The position numbers and the translations under genes are program-made. 64,000 nucleotides of DNA, from positions 33,899,501 through 33,963,500 of the forward strand of contig OX485805.1 in the NCBI GenBank assembly GCA_950295325.1, written 5' to 3'. The notes beneath the pieces were generated by a model, which did not search any database, was not told the DNA's origin, and was given only the letters and a program-made list of their open reading frames with translations. This stretch comes from Polytrichum commune. Lineage: Eukaryota; Streptophyta; Polytrichopsida; Polytrichales; Polytrichaceae. Every line of letters begins with the position of its first letter. The stretch's first letter is position 1. This document shows positions 33,616 through 44,149 of this stretch, in pieces.

Positions 33616-34165
33616 GATTTACTCTAAGTGTCCCTTTCTCCCATCAACATGATAGATGAAGTAGTGCCTATTCATCCATGTTTCTAATAGAATACACCAT
33701 ATACTAAGTGATATAAGATTTTCATTGAATAATTAAATATTGTCAGCTCAAAAATATAATAAATATAATCCCATGGATTATTTTTATTTAGCTCAAAAAG
33801 TTGGATTACAATACTCAACCGTATCATGTGTCTCTATACATATTGGGATCATCATTGGTTTTCATCATCTACTTAATTATTATATCACAATTTTACGATC
33901 ATTTTGGCACTTCACGGTTCTCAAACTAAATCAGACCATTTCAAATTCAGGGCATTTATTTTATTTAGTGCCCACACATTCCACGGAAATAGGTCCCAAA
34001 ATTTCTATTTTTGGCAGAATCTGGAATATTCTAAGTTTATTATTTTATTATTTTTAGGGAATTCTAAATTTAATGCAGAATCTATCCTATTTTTACCACA
34101 TTTCCGCTCTCCGCTCTCCAAATCGCTGCTCTCCGCTCACCGCTCGCATACAAGCCTCGTCCGAC
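33616..34165. other. AT-rich DNA between MULE gene and HAD family
   Basis: No coding signal. Near 34,105-34,150 lies a run of 'ccgctctccgctct' type repeats, also seen inverted near 22,345-22,365. Confidence 0.45.
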
Positions 34166-34184
34166 CAAGAACCCCATAAATAAC

Positions 34185-34450
34185 TCATATTTGTGATGGT
34201 TTAAGGTGGGCAATCCAAACCTTAGACCAAATTGAAGGGGAAACCTTAAAACATTCATATTATTGCACACAAAATATTAGAGCTTGTATGAATATGGTTT
34301 AGGTAGGGCAATCCAAACCATAGATCTTATTGAAGGGTAAATATGTTAACCAATATAATATTGCATACAAAATATTCCAAACTCATATTTGTGATGGTTT
34401 AGGTAGGGCAATCCAAACCTTAGACCATATGGAAGGGGAAATCATGTGAC
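34185..34450. repeat. Short counterpart of the ~100-bp tandem repeat
   Basis: Two to three units with 'gcttgtatgaatatggtttagg' / 'gtgatggtttaggtagggc', homologous to 8345-8745 and in the same position after the last HAD-family exon. Confidence 0.55.
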
Positions 34451-34583
34451 ACTTATATTATTGCAAAAAAAACATACAAAGTATGGCATGTAAAATGCAT
34501 AGCATGCTAACACCACACATCCATTGGATAGTGCGACCCAAAATGTTCTTGCCTATGGCCCAAAACCCTACGCCTACTATGGC

Positions 34584-34901
34584 CTATGTAGCCTCGGAGA
34601 CTGCCTCTTTTTCTTTTGCTTCTTTTTCTTTTGCCTCTTTTTCTTTTGCCTCTTTTTCTTTTGCTGCGGCTTCTTTTGCTCGCATTGCTTCAACATTCCT
34701 GAAAATCTCCGCCCCGCGACTATAGCCATTCTTGGGGTGACCGCCATCAATAACACATTTTGGATTCCGTCGGCCGCCCGAATTATACGACGAAGAATTC
34801 GAATACGATGAAGTGGATTGTCTTGCATTTCTGGTCATGGAGTAGAAACGCTCCAACTCGATGGACGCACTAGCCCGCATAGGTTTACAGGTGGGAGCAA
34901 C
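34584..34901 (-). CDS. HAD-family gene, exon 7 (right copy)
   Basis: Starts after GTTGCAG and encodes VAPTCKPMRASASIELERFY, then MTRNARQSTSS, NPKCVIDGGHPKNGYSRGAE, and EIFRNVEAMRAKEAAAKEKE with repeated KEKEA units, ending EAVSEAT. The charged tail should form a single long helix or coiled coil. The frame is intact, unlike the left copy. It may belong with exon 6 to a gene separate from the HAD exon, because the HAD exon ends in a stop conserved in both copies. Confidence 0.5.
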   Translation of the reverse strand, partial: VAPTCKPMRASASIELERFYSMTRNARQSTSSYSNSSSYNSGGRRNPKCVIDGGHPKNGYSRGAEIFRNVEAMRAKEAAAKEKEAKEKEAKEKEAKEKEAVSEAT

Positions 34902-35032
34902 CTGCAACGCATCAATATAAGAACACATGTGTTAGTTTAGGGAGGAAGACCCAAACGTGTCACACATTCATTTTTTAAGTGCAAAATGATTGTAATGCGC
35001 GGATAACCATGTTTGGGGGGGGGGGGGGTCAC

Positions 35033-35386
35033 CTTGTCACCAGGGGCGTTCCCGTTGGAGTTGGCGAGGAGGGGCAAGGCATCCCGCAAAGGAATAGGAA
35101 GGGTGCCACTCTTCGTAGGCCGAGCGTCCATCCGCAGCCGCCGTTGAGGTGTAATATGGCCGCCGGGTCGAGAGGGGGACGTCCGGACGCATTTGCGATC
35201 TATGCCCTTGAGCGGCGACGGGGACGCAAATCGCCGGAAGATTTGCTTGGGTGGGGGGCTATCGACAACGCCGGCGTCAATAGGCTCCTTGGAGTAGTCA
35301 ATGGTTGACGCGGCGTCATAAACGGTCTCGTAGAAGAAGCTCCCCAAGTTTGACTCGCTGACGATGTCAATCGAGGGCTCCAAACG
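35033..35386 (-). CDS. HAD-family gene, exon 6 (right copy)
   Basis: Bounded by a GGCTCCAG acceptor and a GACAAG|GTGACC donor. It encodes RLEPSIDIVSESNLGSFFYE, TVYDAASTIDYSKEPIDAGV, a Pro/Arg-rich segment (SPSRPGGHITPQRRLRMDAR) and LPIPLRDALPLLANSNG. The frame is open. There is no recognised domain; it is probably a disordered linker. It is the empty-site reference for the hAT-like insertion in the left copy. Confidence 0.5.
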
Positions 35387-35523
35387 CTGGAGCCAAAATT
35401 GAAACAAAACAAAACCCAAGGAAAAGGGGGGAGATAGAGCGCGTGAAAATCAAGATACATATGAAGCATATATTACACAAAGTGGGCGGGCACACACACA
35501 CACATACAAACACACGTAGTGCC

Positions 35524-36336
35524 TCAAATGAGCTTGTTAAATTTCGCGTGTGAGAACAACTCTCTGTACAAATGGTCTCGTGGATCCAAGTATCTCTCGC
35601 CTATGGGATTATTCCTAACAAAATTGTTTACGGGTAGTCCACTACCCCAGAGCGCCTACAGGTATTTACTAAGGTCTAACAAAAATCGGTCCCGGACCTT
35701 CTCGACCGTCCACGTAGGGCAAACTATGAAGTTGGCCGTCGGGTTCAACATGTTCTTGGCGGCGCTGTCGTCCACCATGAGCGTGTTCTCGCGGGTGGGG
35801 CGGACATCATAGGGGACGCCTATCAAGGACGGTCGTTGGTCCCAAAAAATGGGCTTCAAGACCTTGAGGTATTGGGGGGAAGCGGGGTTGTTTGGTTTTT
35901 TGACAACTTTGCCGTCCGGTGTGTACAATATTCTATAGGCTTCTTGTGCTAGGACCATGCAGGGGGGCTCGATGCCCTTGAAGATGAACTCCACGACGGC
36001 ATTGGTGTTCTCGGCCTTCATGGAGCTCCACACGACCACCCACCATCGTTGTTGGGCGATCTGGAGGAAGGTCCGAAGCCACGGGCGGAGGTGAACTAGC
36101 TTGCTCTTTATGAACGTGGGCGGCCCGTCGTAATTAGCGTCCTCGGGCTTGCAAAAGGGCACCATGGGGGCCCTAGGGCAATGAACGCACTGCACGAGGA
36201 CACCATTCAGGTCTAACACCAGGAATCGTTTCTTCGGCATCGGGGGCAGGGCGGGTAAAACCGGGGGGGCCACCGTGCTGCCCTCTCCGCTCCTTGGAGA
36301 AGAGCGTCGGGGAGCCTCTACGCTATGTTCCGAGCC
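35524..36336 (-). pseudogene. HAD-family gene, exon 5 (right copy): FCP1/NIF-like HAD domain
   Basis: After a TATCCGCAG acceptor the exon encodes a HAD domain: motif I FLVLDLNGVLVQ, motif II VVVWSSMKAENT, a basic helix region (YLKVLKPIFWDQ) and the acidic motif LMVDDSAAKNMLNP. The second acidic residue of DxD is Asn (DLN). To my knowledge a plant NIF-like subgroup has the same change, so this is probably not decay, but phosphatase activity is doubtful. A TAG near 35,657 (CAG in the left copy) interrupts the last part, after which coding continues to the TGA at 35,524-35,526 found in both copies. The CTD-phosphatase fold suggests nuclear protein dephosphorylation or binding (inference). Confidence 0.7.
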
Positions 36337-36850
36337 CTGCGGATACGAGCGAGAGAAAACGGGGGCGACTTATGTCATGCTATGTCCAAACAAAGCATTA
36401 AGGAAACGAGTGTTCTTGGTGCAAATACAAAACCAATTGATTCATTTTGGAGGGGGGTGCAACAAGGGATACAAGAGAGACAAGAGCATACAAAATACAT
36501 TCAAACACAATATACAAGTATATAGGAGTCAAAAATGATGATTGTATTATATACAATGCTCTATGTACATCTTGATTGGGGGGAGCCGCGTTGAACGATG
36601 CGTTCAAACTAGCCTAGATCTACATCTAACAAAATTTGAAGAGACGCGCCGCCGTGATGAAGACTTCGTCACAAGCCGGGGTAGGTGGACGAACGGATGG
36701 TCGCTGGGGGGTGACGAAGGGCGAGAGTGCCGGGGGGGGGGGGACGGGGGCATAAGTTCGTCCTAGCTAGGGGACACGACCAAGGCAAGAAGTCAAAGAC
36801 CCAGGGAGTTTGGGTCGAGCGACCCAAACTAAGTGGGGTCAGTGCATTAC
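36337..36850 (-). other. HAD-family intron 4 (right)
   Basis: GTAATG donor and TATCCGCAG acceptor. A palindrome (arms GTTTGGGTCG / CGACCCAAAC) lies near 36,807-36,828, about 20-40 nt after the donor. A poly-G tract is at 36,731-36,742. Confidence 0.65.
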
Positions 36851-38318
36851 CTCGCCTTGGTCGTGCCTTGACGCCGTTGATGCCGGCATCGCGTGCGCTG
36901 CCCCACCTCTATCACCGCCACCTCCGACGACGACGTCAGCCGCAACCTGCTCCTGCAAAGGCTGACTGTCAGGCCTTTGTCCCAACCCAACCTCCGCATG
37001 CGCATCATGCATTGGTTCATCGACTGGGTTAGGAGTAGAGGTATCACCAGGCCCTTGCGGGCCTTCAACATCTGAGCATGGGCTCGTCAACGGGGGTCTG
37101 ATCGGGGACGGGGTTTGGGTTGGCCGACCCAAACCCTGCTGCTTGGCTCGGGTCGCTCTGGGACGCTGCAACGTCGGCAATGTTTGGGTCGGACGACCCA
37201 AACATGTGGGGGTCGTCCCGCTAGTGGTGTGGGGGCAAGAGGATGGGAGGCCGGAGCGGCGGGGGTGCCAACGAGCTGGACGCTCCGAGGACGCGCCAAA
37301 GGTTGGGGTCGTCCACCTGCTGGACAGGCGCGTAAGGGCGGGCGTGCGGCTGCAGCAAATGCGCGAAGCTGAATGACTGCTGACGCGCGGGCCGCGGGCC
37401 GATATCCTGGGGAGGGAAGCCGGCGGGCAAGTGAGGGAATGAACTCGGGGGAGCCATCACCAATCCCTGCGCCAGCATGCCCTGAATCACTTGCATGATC
37501 AGTTCCGCTTGGGAAGGAGGTTGGGCCATCGCCCTTTGCCGCTCTTGCTCCAAAAGCAGAGCCCTCAACTCCGTGACTTTGTTGCGGACCGAGGGCTCCT
37601 CTGTGGCAGCCTTCTCCAATCGGACACGCTGCTCCTCGTCCCGGAGCATTTTCGCGTTGGCCTCCTCCACGGTGAGGACTTCCGGTTTCACCCTCACATT
37701 CCCGGCAAACGCTGTGGGGGAGGCAGGATCCGACCTTAGCCTCTTCGCGAGCTCCATGTCGTCCTCGTCCTCGGAGCTTATGGCGATCGTCTCCTCCACC
37801 GCATAGTCGCTGTACAATTTCTTCCCCTTGAGCCTTCGCCGATCCCTGAAGGTGGCCGTCGCGTCCCTCGAGTACATCTCCTTCGCGTCGTCCACCGTGA
37901 GCACAGGCACCAGCCTACTCTGCGGCGTGGCAGCCCGCATGGCCTTCTTCCGTTGAGGGGCTTCGGATTCTTGAGTGAATCCTGTTGCCCCTTCCTCGAC
38001 CTCCCCCTCCACTTTTTCTGCTTCCTCCTCCTCCTCCTCCCCCTCCTCCGCAACCTCGCCACTTGCTCCCATTGACGGATTGCCCGGATGCAACCCGATG
38101 AGCGGTTCTGGCAATTCAACGGAGGGCCGCATGGCAAATTCTTCCGGGTTGATTTGCCTCGCCATATCAAGCGGATTCTCACCCCCCTAGAGGATCTCGC
38201 CGATGTAGGATCCCGGTATCCAGTCGAGGATGTCCATTCTCTTAGCCAGAGACTTCTGGGTCCTGTAGAATTGAACATCGGCATCCTCCACATAGGAGTA
38301 GATGTTCAACCCAGACAT
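36851..38318 (-). pseudogene. HAD-family gene, exon 4 (right copy)
   Basis: The exon encodes MSGLNIYSYVEDADVQFYRT, RMDILDWIPGSY, an acidic Glu-rich run, an SSEDEDDMELAKRL patch, a coiled coil (EEQRVRLEKAATEEPSVRNK...LLLEQERQRAM) and a Pro-rich tail. In-frame TAG codons lie near 38,188 (after GEIL) and near 37,221 (CAG in the left copy). Two palindromes inside the exon (about 37,113 and 37,180) read as VWVGQPK and VWVVRPK. The exon keeps the CGA that is TGA in the left copy. It is homologous to 18,353-20,736 without the solo LTR. Confidence 0.65.
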
Positions 38319-38446
38319 CTGCACAATCCATATCAATAGCGTTAGTATCACCAATGAAGAATAAGGAAAAAAGACAACCAATACAGAACTAGTTTGGGTC
38401 GCTCGACCCAAACCAAGCATATTAACCCTTCAGGGTTGTTGCTTAC
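38319..38446 (-). other. HAD-family intron 3 (right) with palindrome
   Basis: The 128-nt intron has a GCAATG|GTAAGC donor and a TTGTGCAG acceptor. The palindrome at about 38,392-38,413 lies about 33 nt after the donor, as in the left copy. Confidence 0.75.
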
Positions 38447-39776
38447 CATTGCAGCGAAGACCGGTTTCGAGCCCCCGAACACGTTGAAGATGTTGTCCCC
38501 CCTCTTCGTGAGGGTCCTCATCATCCGCAGTTAGAAATCCATCTGCAGCTCATCCGCAGGGTAGTTGGCGTATTTCGCCTCGTCGTACAAACTCCTGCTG
38601 GTACCCAACCCTTCTGGGACATGAATTTTTTTTCCATCCGGGCTATAGGATGGTTTGGCACCTTCAGCAGCTCAGCTTTGTACACAAAGTACAAGCACAG
38701 CACATTAACGATCTTCGTCTTCTTGTCTTTCAAAGTGTTGTACGCCCCTTCCGTCGGTGCAGCAATGTAGTGGGATTTCGAGACGGCGTACTCTGGCTGC
38801 AATTTCCGCACAATCTCGTAGACCTGCTCCGCCCTCCTGTCCTCGACAATCCACAACCAGATATCCACCTCCCTGAATTTGGGACTGGCGTAGTCCATGA
38901 ACTTGGAGAAGAATGGCTCGTAAAACGGGGTGCTCATTGTCCCCTCGAATGAAGCTCCAGGGATGTTCCTGAAGTCTATCAATGCGAAGGGGAAGCGATC
39001 CCCGGCTTTTGTCCCGATCACCTTCCTGGAATCGGACCCTGGCCAGCCTTGGATCTTGAGCGGGTCGAGGGTGACCAAGTTGAAATGTGCGTCCCCTTCG
39101 AAACTAACGATCTCCTTCTCCTTTATGAAGTTGGAGAAGGCACGCGCGGAGTGTTCGGGAAGCGCCCGGTTCTTCCCCCCTTTGACGAGCTTGGACCTGA
39201 GGAAGTCGTCTCCCGCCTCCCTCATGAGTGCCGCCATCGACGCACTGGTAAACTTGTACTCGGATTTGAAGGCCCTCCAGTGCGCCTCGTCGACCTCTCC
39301 ATCCACGAGGAGCTTCTTCTCCGGCACAAGCTTGTGTAGCTTCTGGACGATGGTCGTCTTCTTCTTCCTGTTCTCCGTCCATTCCTTCATTGTGTAGTAT
39401 GAAGGGACGAAGCTTTTTGGCTTGGTGAAGACGATCTTCGGGTGGACCCAGCATCTCTTCGCCGTGGGCTCTACGTGAAGGATGTGGGAAGCTGCCTTTC
39501 CCATCTCTGTCTCCGAAAGCCCTTGAAGAGCTCTGAAGAACTCCCTCACCAGAGGCTTCATTTGCTTGAAGCGTGTTGTCTGGTTGAAGAGCATGCCGGA
39601 GTCGGGGTCCATGAGGTCTCCCGTTTTGTGTTTCTCGAAAATACACTTCCATTTTCCCCACACAGAGTCAGAAGCAGTGATTAAATAAATTTCTCCTCGT
39701 AGCTCGTTATACTTCTTCTGCTTGTGGCTTGTGTTGTCAATCGAGAAGAATTTATTAATCATCTGGTATTTGAAAT
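38447..39776 (-). pseudogene. HAD-family gene, exon 3 (right copy)
   Basis: The exon starts after CATTTGCAAG with FKYQMINKFFSIDNTSHKQK and continues through SDSVWGKWKCIFEKHKTGDL, FTKPKSFVPSYYTMKEWTEN, KIQGWPGSDSRKVI, ALIDFRNIPGASFEG, VDIWLWIVEDRRAEQVYEIV and LKDKKTKIVNVLCLYFVYKA. No known domain is recognised. Near 38,630 a run of seven A causes a frame shift relative to the left copy, and a TAA near 38,533 replaces a TAC. The exon ends at GCAATG|GTAAGC. It is complete at the 5' end, where the left copy is truncated. Confidence 0.65.
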
Positions 39777-39981
39777 CTTGCAAATGAAGTAAAGAACACA
39801 TGTTAGACAACACGTCATGAGAGAAGAACGTCCAGCAATTTGGGTCGATCGACCCAAACTAAAAACCTGACGAAGATAGTAAAAGAATACAAGAGTTTGG
39901 GTCGATCGACCCAAACTATAAGCCCGACGAAGACAATAAAAGAATACAGGAGTTTGGGTCGAACGACCCAAACTTACTCAC
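39777..39981 (-). other. HAD-family intron 2 with three palindromes
   Basis: The donor GTGAGTAAG is followed at once by a palindrome (39,952-39,973, centre AA on the plus strand). Two more lie at about 39,895 and 39,838 (centres AT), spaced 57 nt. The acceptor is CATTTGCAAG. Confidence 0.75.
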
Positions 39982-41307
39982 CTCCTATTTCGGGTTTTTG
40001 TCTTTCGCATTCTCCCTTTCCTTGGGAGGCATTCCATAAAACTCCCACACCTCCCTCGAGGCCATGATATTCCTAATCCATGATGCCTGATAGGCCCTCT
40101 TCTTGTTCTCCATATTGAAGAAGCGGGAGATGTCGGTAAGAACGGTCTCGTTGTCAGACCAGACCACCAATGCCTTCCACACCTTGAGCTTCTCCTTCTG
40201 TTTGTGGGGGTCGTCCCATTCAGTCATCAGCTGAATTTTTTTGGAGACCTCCACACTGTGCTGGCCGTCAATCAGCCAGAAATCTCCCCTTGAAATTGCC
40301 GGCCACATATCAGGCGTCGGCATTTTTTTTAGGCCTTAGGGCATGACCACAATCGTCTGCCTGTCATCTTTGAACTGACCGCCCAATATTTGAGCGACCA
40401 TCCAGTCGACGTAGGCGTCCTCCTTGGCTCGGACACACTTTTCTGGTGGCGCAAGGTGGCACTGGGCGATGTTAACGTCGAACTTGAAGTCCCTGCCCAT
40501 GAAGAAGCAGTGGATGCATTTTGTTTCGAAGTTGTCGTTGATCTTTTGTATTTCCCCTGCATCCACCTCTTGGCCAGGCTTCGGCATCCGCAGCTCTGGT
40601 GAAGCTGGCTCGTCAGTCATCACTGATGACTCTCTTCCCCTCTTGGACGGTGTCGTCTGACGGCTTGCGGACGGCGTTGGCGTAGAGCTGTCAGCCGGCG
40701 TCGAGGTAGTGCTCGTCCTTCGAGAGTCTGCAGGCACCGGCCGCGGCTTTCTCACAGTTTGGGGTCTTGAGGACCCTGCGCCTTCTTCTGTCGTGGCCTT
40801 CCGCCTCAACGGTTGTTGCATTTTGGGTTTGTTTTGCAGCGCCTTGTTGTGAACCGTGATACCATGTTTCAATTTTGTGAACCTGCTAGCAACCTTACTG
40901 TTTGTTACACTGCCATCTATGAAGATGGCCTCCGGTTTTATTGTCTCCGGTTCAACGCACGTCTCCTTGGCGTAGAAGGGGTCGAAAACCTCGAAGAATT
41001 GGTGCATGAACATATGAACATTCTCCATGGCGGAGTTCTCCCGAATGACGTCAACATAGTCCCCGAGAGCTTGGACGGACGCAACCTCCCATCCCGTCAG
41101 TGTTGCCCATGTGTGCTGCTCGTGGGTCCCCACCTTCACCACGAATAGCAGTTTGAAGTGGGAGGACTTCACAACCTGGACGGACCACGCAAGAACGAGC
41201 CCATCCTTGGGCACATATGAGTCGTCCTGGGGAGTTTCATACTCCTGCCATAGTTTGTCTGGCGCGAGCATAAACCACCTTTCTCCAGGTCTTTTCTTGG
41301 GGGCCAT
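39982..41307 (-). pseudogene. HAD-family gene, first exon(s) with ParB-like segment
   Basis: The frame starts MAPKKRPGERWFMLAPDKLW. A Lys/Arg/Ser/Pro-rich central linker follows (RKATTEEGAGSSRPQTVRKP), then a folded part (CIHCFFMGRDFKFDV ... AQCHLAPPEKC) and AYVDWMVAQILGGQFKDDRQ. A TAA at 40,336-40,338 is read through in frame into GDFWLIDGQHSVEVSKKIQ, which resembles the DGQHR-type core of ParB/sulfiredoxin-fold proteins. A second in-frame TAG (39,985-39,987) lies three codons before the GTGAGT donor. ParB-fold homology is from motif recognition only. The molecular function is unknown. Confidence 0.55.
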
Positions 41308-42055
41308 CTGTAATTCCAGAAACAACACTGTTAGTTTCGATCGATCGACCCAAAGCATTCTATTTGGTGGAATGGGAGAACGGTATTCTTTTGGCCACCA
41401 ATAATGACAGGTTTCGGTCAAGCGACCCAAACCCAAGCCTGGAGTAGCTCAATTATACAAGAATTGTTGGTGGATTTCGAGTCTTATGACTCTGAGTATA
41501 TTGATTAGCACGAAGTAGTGTTCAAATTATCCGTTCTCCTCAGCAATTTTTGATGTTCTGGTTAAACCGCGCTCGACTTATGTGGACATGCCAACAAGTC
41601 TCAGGAGATTCCACATTATGGGCATCAAAAAATAAATGGTTATTAATGTTTGGAAGGTTGTTTAGTTTGAGATCTTGGCTTGGTTCGTTGCAGGGTTTGG
41701 GTCGAGCGACCCAAACCAGCAGCAGGGTTTTGGGACAAGCGATCCAAACCAGCAGCAGGGTTTTGGGTCGAGCGACCCAAACCACCTACAATGTTAACAT
41801 GTTTAAGTTTTTATGGGGTTGGGGTTTTATATAGAGGTTTGGGGCGTCTCCCGAAACTGTTGTGTTTCAAGATTAAAATGTAATGTTTGGACACAACATG
41901 TACAATGCTTATGCATTGTATATGCATCAAGACCCTAAAGAAATTGAAGCATATTATGTTGAGTAAAGATAATACCTTGATTCAAGTTGCAATAAGCTGT
42001 AATCAGTCTGGAATCACACCTGAACACTCAAATCTCACTAACACTCCGGCCAAAG
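41308..42055 (-). promoter_or_regulatory. 5' region of HAD-family gene with palindromes
   Basis: Three palindromes or near-palindromes stand 33-35 nt apart at about 41,695-41,783, and two degenerate ones lie near 41,335 and 41,410. A GC-poor leader surrounds them. The cluster has the same position relative to the gene start as the 75-bp array has to the DUF7869 gene. Promoter function is inference. Confidence 0.45.
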
Positions 42056-42510
42056 TTTCTCTAACACTCAGGCAATAAGCTGTAATCACTCTGTCTTGCA
42101 CTTAAGAACAAAAGCCAGTTTCAAAACATCAAAAGCACTCTGAAATCACTCGAAGCGCGCACTTTAGAACAAAAACACTCTCCTAAACAACAAACGTACT
42201 CCAAAATTACTCAATGCGCGTATTTTCAAACAAAAATTCACTCCTAGACAACAAACACAATCTGAATTCACTCAATGCACGTATCTTTAAACAAAAACAC
42301 TCTCCTAAACAACAACCACACTCTGAAATCACTCAATGCGCGTCTGTTTAAACAAAAACACTCTCCTAAACATCAACCACACTCTGAAATCACTCAATGC
42401 GCGTCTCTTTAAACAAAAACACACTCATAAACAACAAACAGACTCTGAAATCACTCAATGCAAGTAACCCTAAACAAAAACACACTCCTCTACAATAAAC
42501 ACACATTGAA
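42056..42510. repeat. ~61-bp tandem repeat, about 7 units
   Basis: Units share 'ctctgaaatcactcaatgcg' and 'aaacaaaaacactctcctaa'; the spacing is about 61 bp (e.g. near 42,327 and 42,388). It lies upstream of the HAD-family start. Confidence 0.75.
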
Positions 42511-44147
42511 ATTGCTCCTCAACCCTTACAAAAAGAAGAGAGAATCCGAGAAGAGGGTTAGAAGAATGTCAGAGGTGGAAAGGAGTAAGAGAATAAGAAA
42601 ATGCGGCGCTAGGCGGAGCCGCTGCTTCAGGGGAGGTGCCGCCGCTTCACGACAAGAAGGAGAGAAAGGAGGGAGAGAAAGGAGGGAGCTTGGCGCGGAG
42701 GGAGAGAAAAAGAGATCGCGGAGGGAGAGAGAGAGAGAGATAGGGCTAGCCTTGGGACCCAATCTGGGCCATTGGAGCGGCCGAACCCATCAACGACTCA
42801 CAAGCCTCGCGGGCAGCCACCCTGCCATGTGTCAACACCTTCTTGGTGATGGTGGCTAACCGAGGCTTGTGGGGTGCACGCCTGCCGCCCCTAGCAGCTG
42901 GACATAGGAGGGCCAGCGCCTCTCTTGGCCGCCCGGTCCCGGCATTCTAAGCCGCTATCTATAGCGGCCATTAGAAAAATTTCGAAAAGCTACATAGCCT
43001 AAGGTATTGCACAAAATTAACACCATCGCCAACTCTGATTTTAATGGTGTTCAATTCAATGGTCCTGCGTTGGAATTGCTAACATCGTAGAATGAATCCA
43101 TTATTTGTTTTACAATTTCAATAATGTAGTCATATGGAGTGAGATGAGAGTGATACAAAGTCTAAGAGGAGTATTTCATTATTATATTCCAATCCTCAAA
43201 TGCAATTACACGGTGCAACAAAATAATTATGCTAACCATTAACATGGTCAAGGGTTTAGGGCTCTCTATTGTAATTTCTATAACCCAAGTTGGTAGAATA
43301 CAAGGCTCTCGCCTACAATGGATAGCCACCCAAGTAGCATTAACCTAATCATTTATATCAGTACATAGAAGTTGACATTTGAAGTGCATGGGAGATACAC
43401 AAAGATTACAAATTTATCTACTAGAACCCCATGGAGTTCAAAATCATATGAAGCCATTTAAGCATTAAGTTTGATGTTCGATGTTCGATGATCCCTCCAA
43501 CCTAAACCCTAAACCCTAAACACTGCAAGCCACAAATGAATGGCACATAGGTAACATGAACTACAAGCCTTGGTGCTTGTAGTTTTCAATACAAATGTAT
43601 ATTGTCATGAAGAGTATAATAACTTGATTATAGTAGATATGATCTTTATACTAGATTTCAAGTGGACTTCATGATAGTTTCAAACATCCTTGAAACCCTA
43701 AACTATAAAGTCCCATTCATGATGGAATTCTCATTAATGCCTTCCACATAGGTTATTCATTGCCACACATGCATGCTTGACAATGGAGCACATTGTGTGC
43801 ACACATTACAAACGTCATATGTTCTTTTCAAGCTTTTCTCATTTTTATTGTCGCAAATTGAAAGTTGGCCAAATTATTCAAATTTGTCATGACATGAATT
43901 CCTCTTTTCAATGTATAAGTCCTCATGTGAAAGTCTTCATAACTACATACTAAACTGTAATTGTATTTGGTGGCTTATACTATATGAAGTTTCATAATGT
44001 TGCCACATCTATTGTCAATATATTGTTTGAAATAAACCTTAATATTTGAGTCCAAGTAGAGTAATATCCTAGAATTACATAATTTTTTCTGTATGCAATG
44101 CATTGATGTGAAGTTGTGGAGGATGGGTTTTCAAAATCACTTATCAA
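42511..44147. other. Intergenic: purine-rich patch, then AT-rich DNA
   Basis: 42,530-42,750 is strongly purine-rich (gagaaaggagggag type); its long frames are low-complexity and not supported as genes. 42,960-44,147 is AT-rich with no recognised element except the telomere-like motif. Confidence 0.5.
43501..43521. repeat. Short interstitial telomere-like motif
   Basis: Two full CCCTAAA units with partial flanking units. It is too short to mark an ancient chromosome end, but it is consistent with plant DNA. Confidence 0.6.
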
Positions 44148-44149
44148 AT

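Noticed and set aside
42458-42859. 133-codon Arg/Glu-rich plus-strand frame
   Set aside because: It comes from a purine-rich low-complexity tract; there is no domain or conserved partner.
43501-43521. Ancient telomere or chromosome fusion point
   Set aside because: Only two to three CCCTAAA units are present, too few to distinguish from chance or a promoter telo-box.
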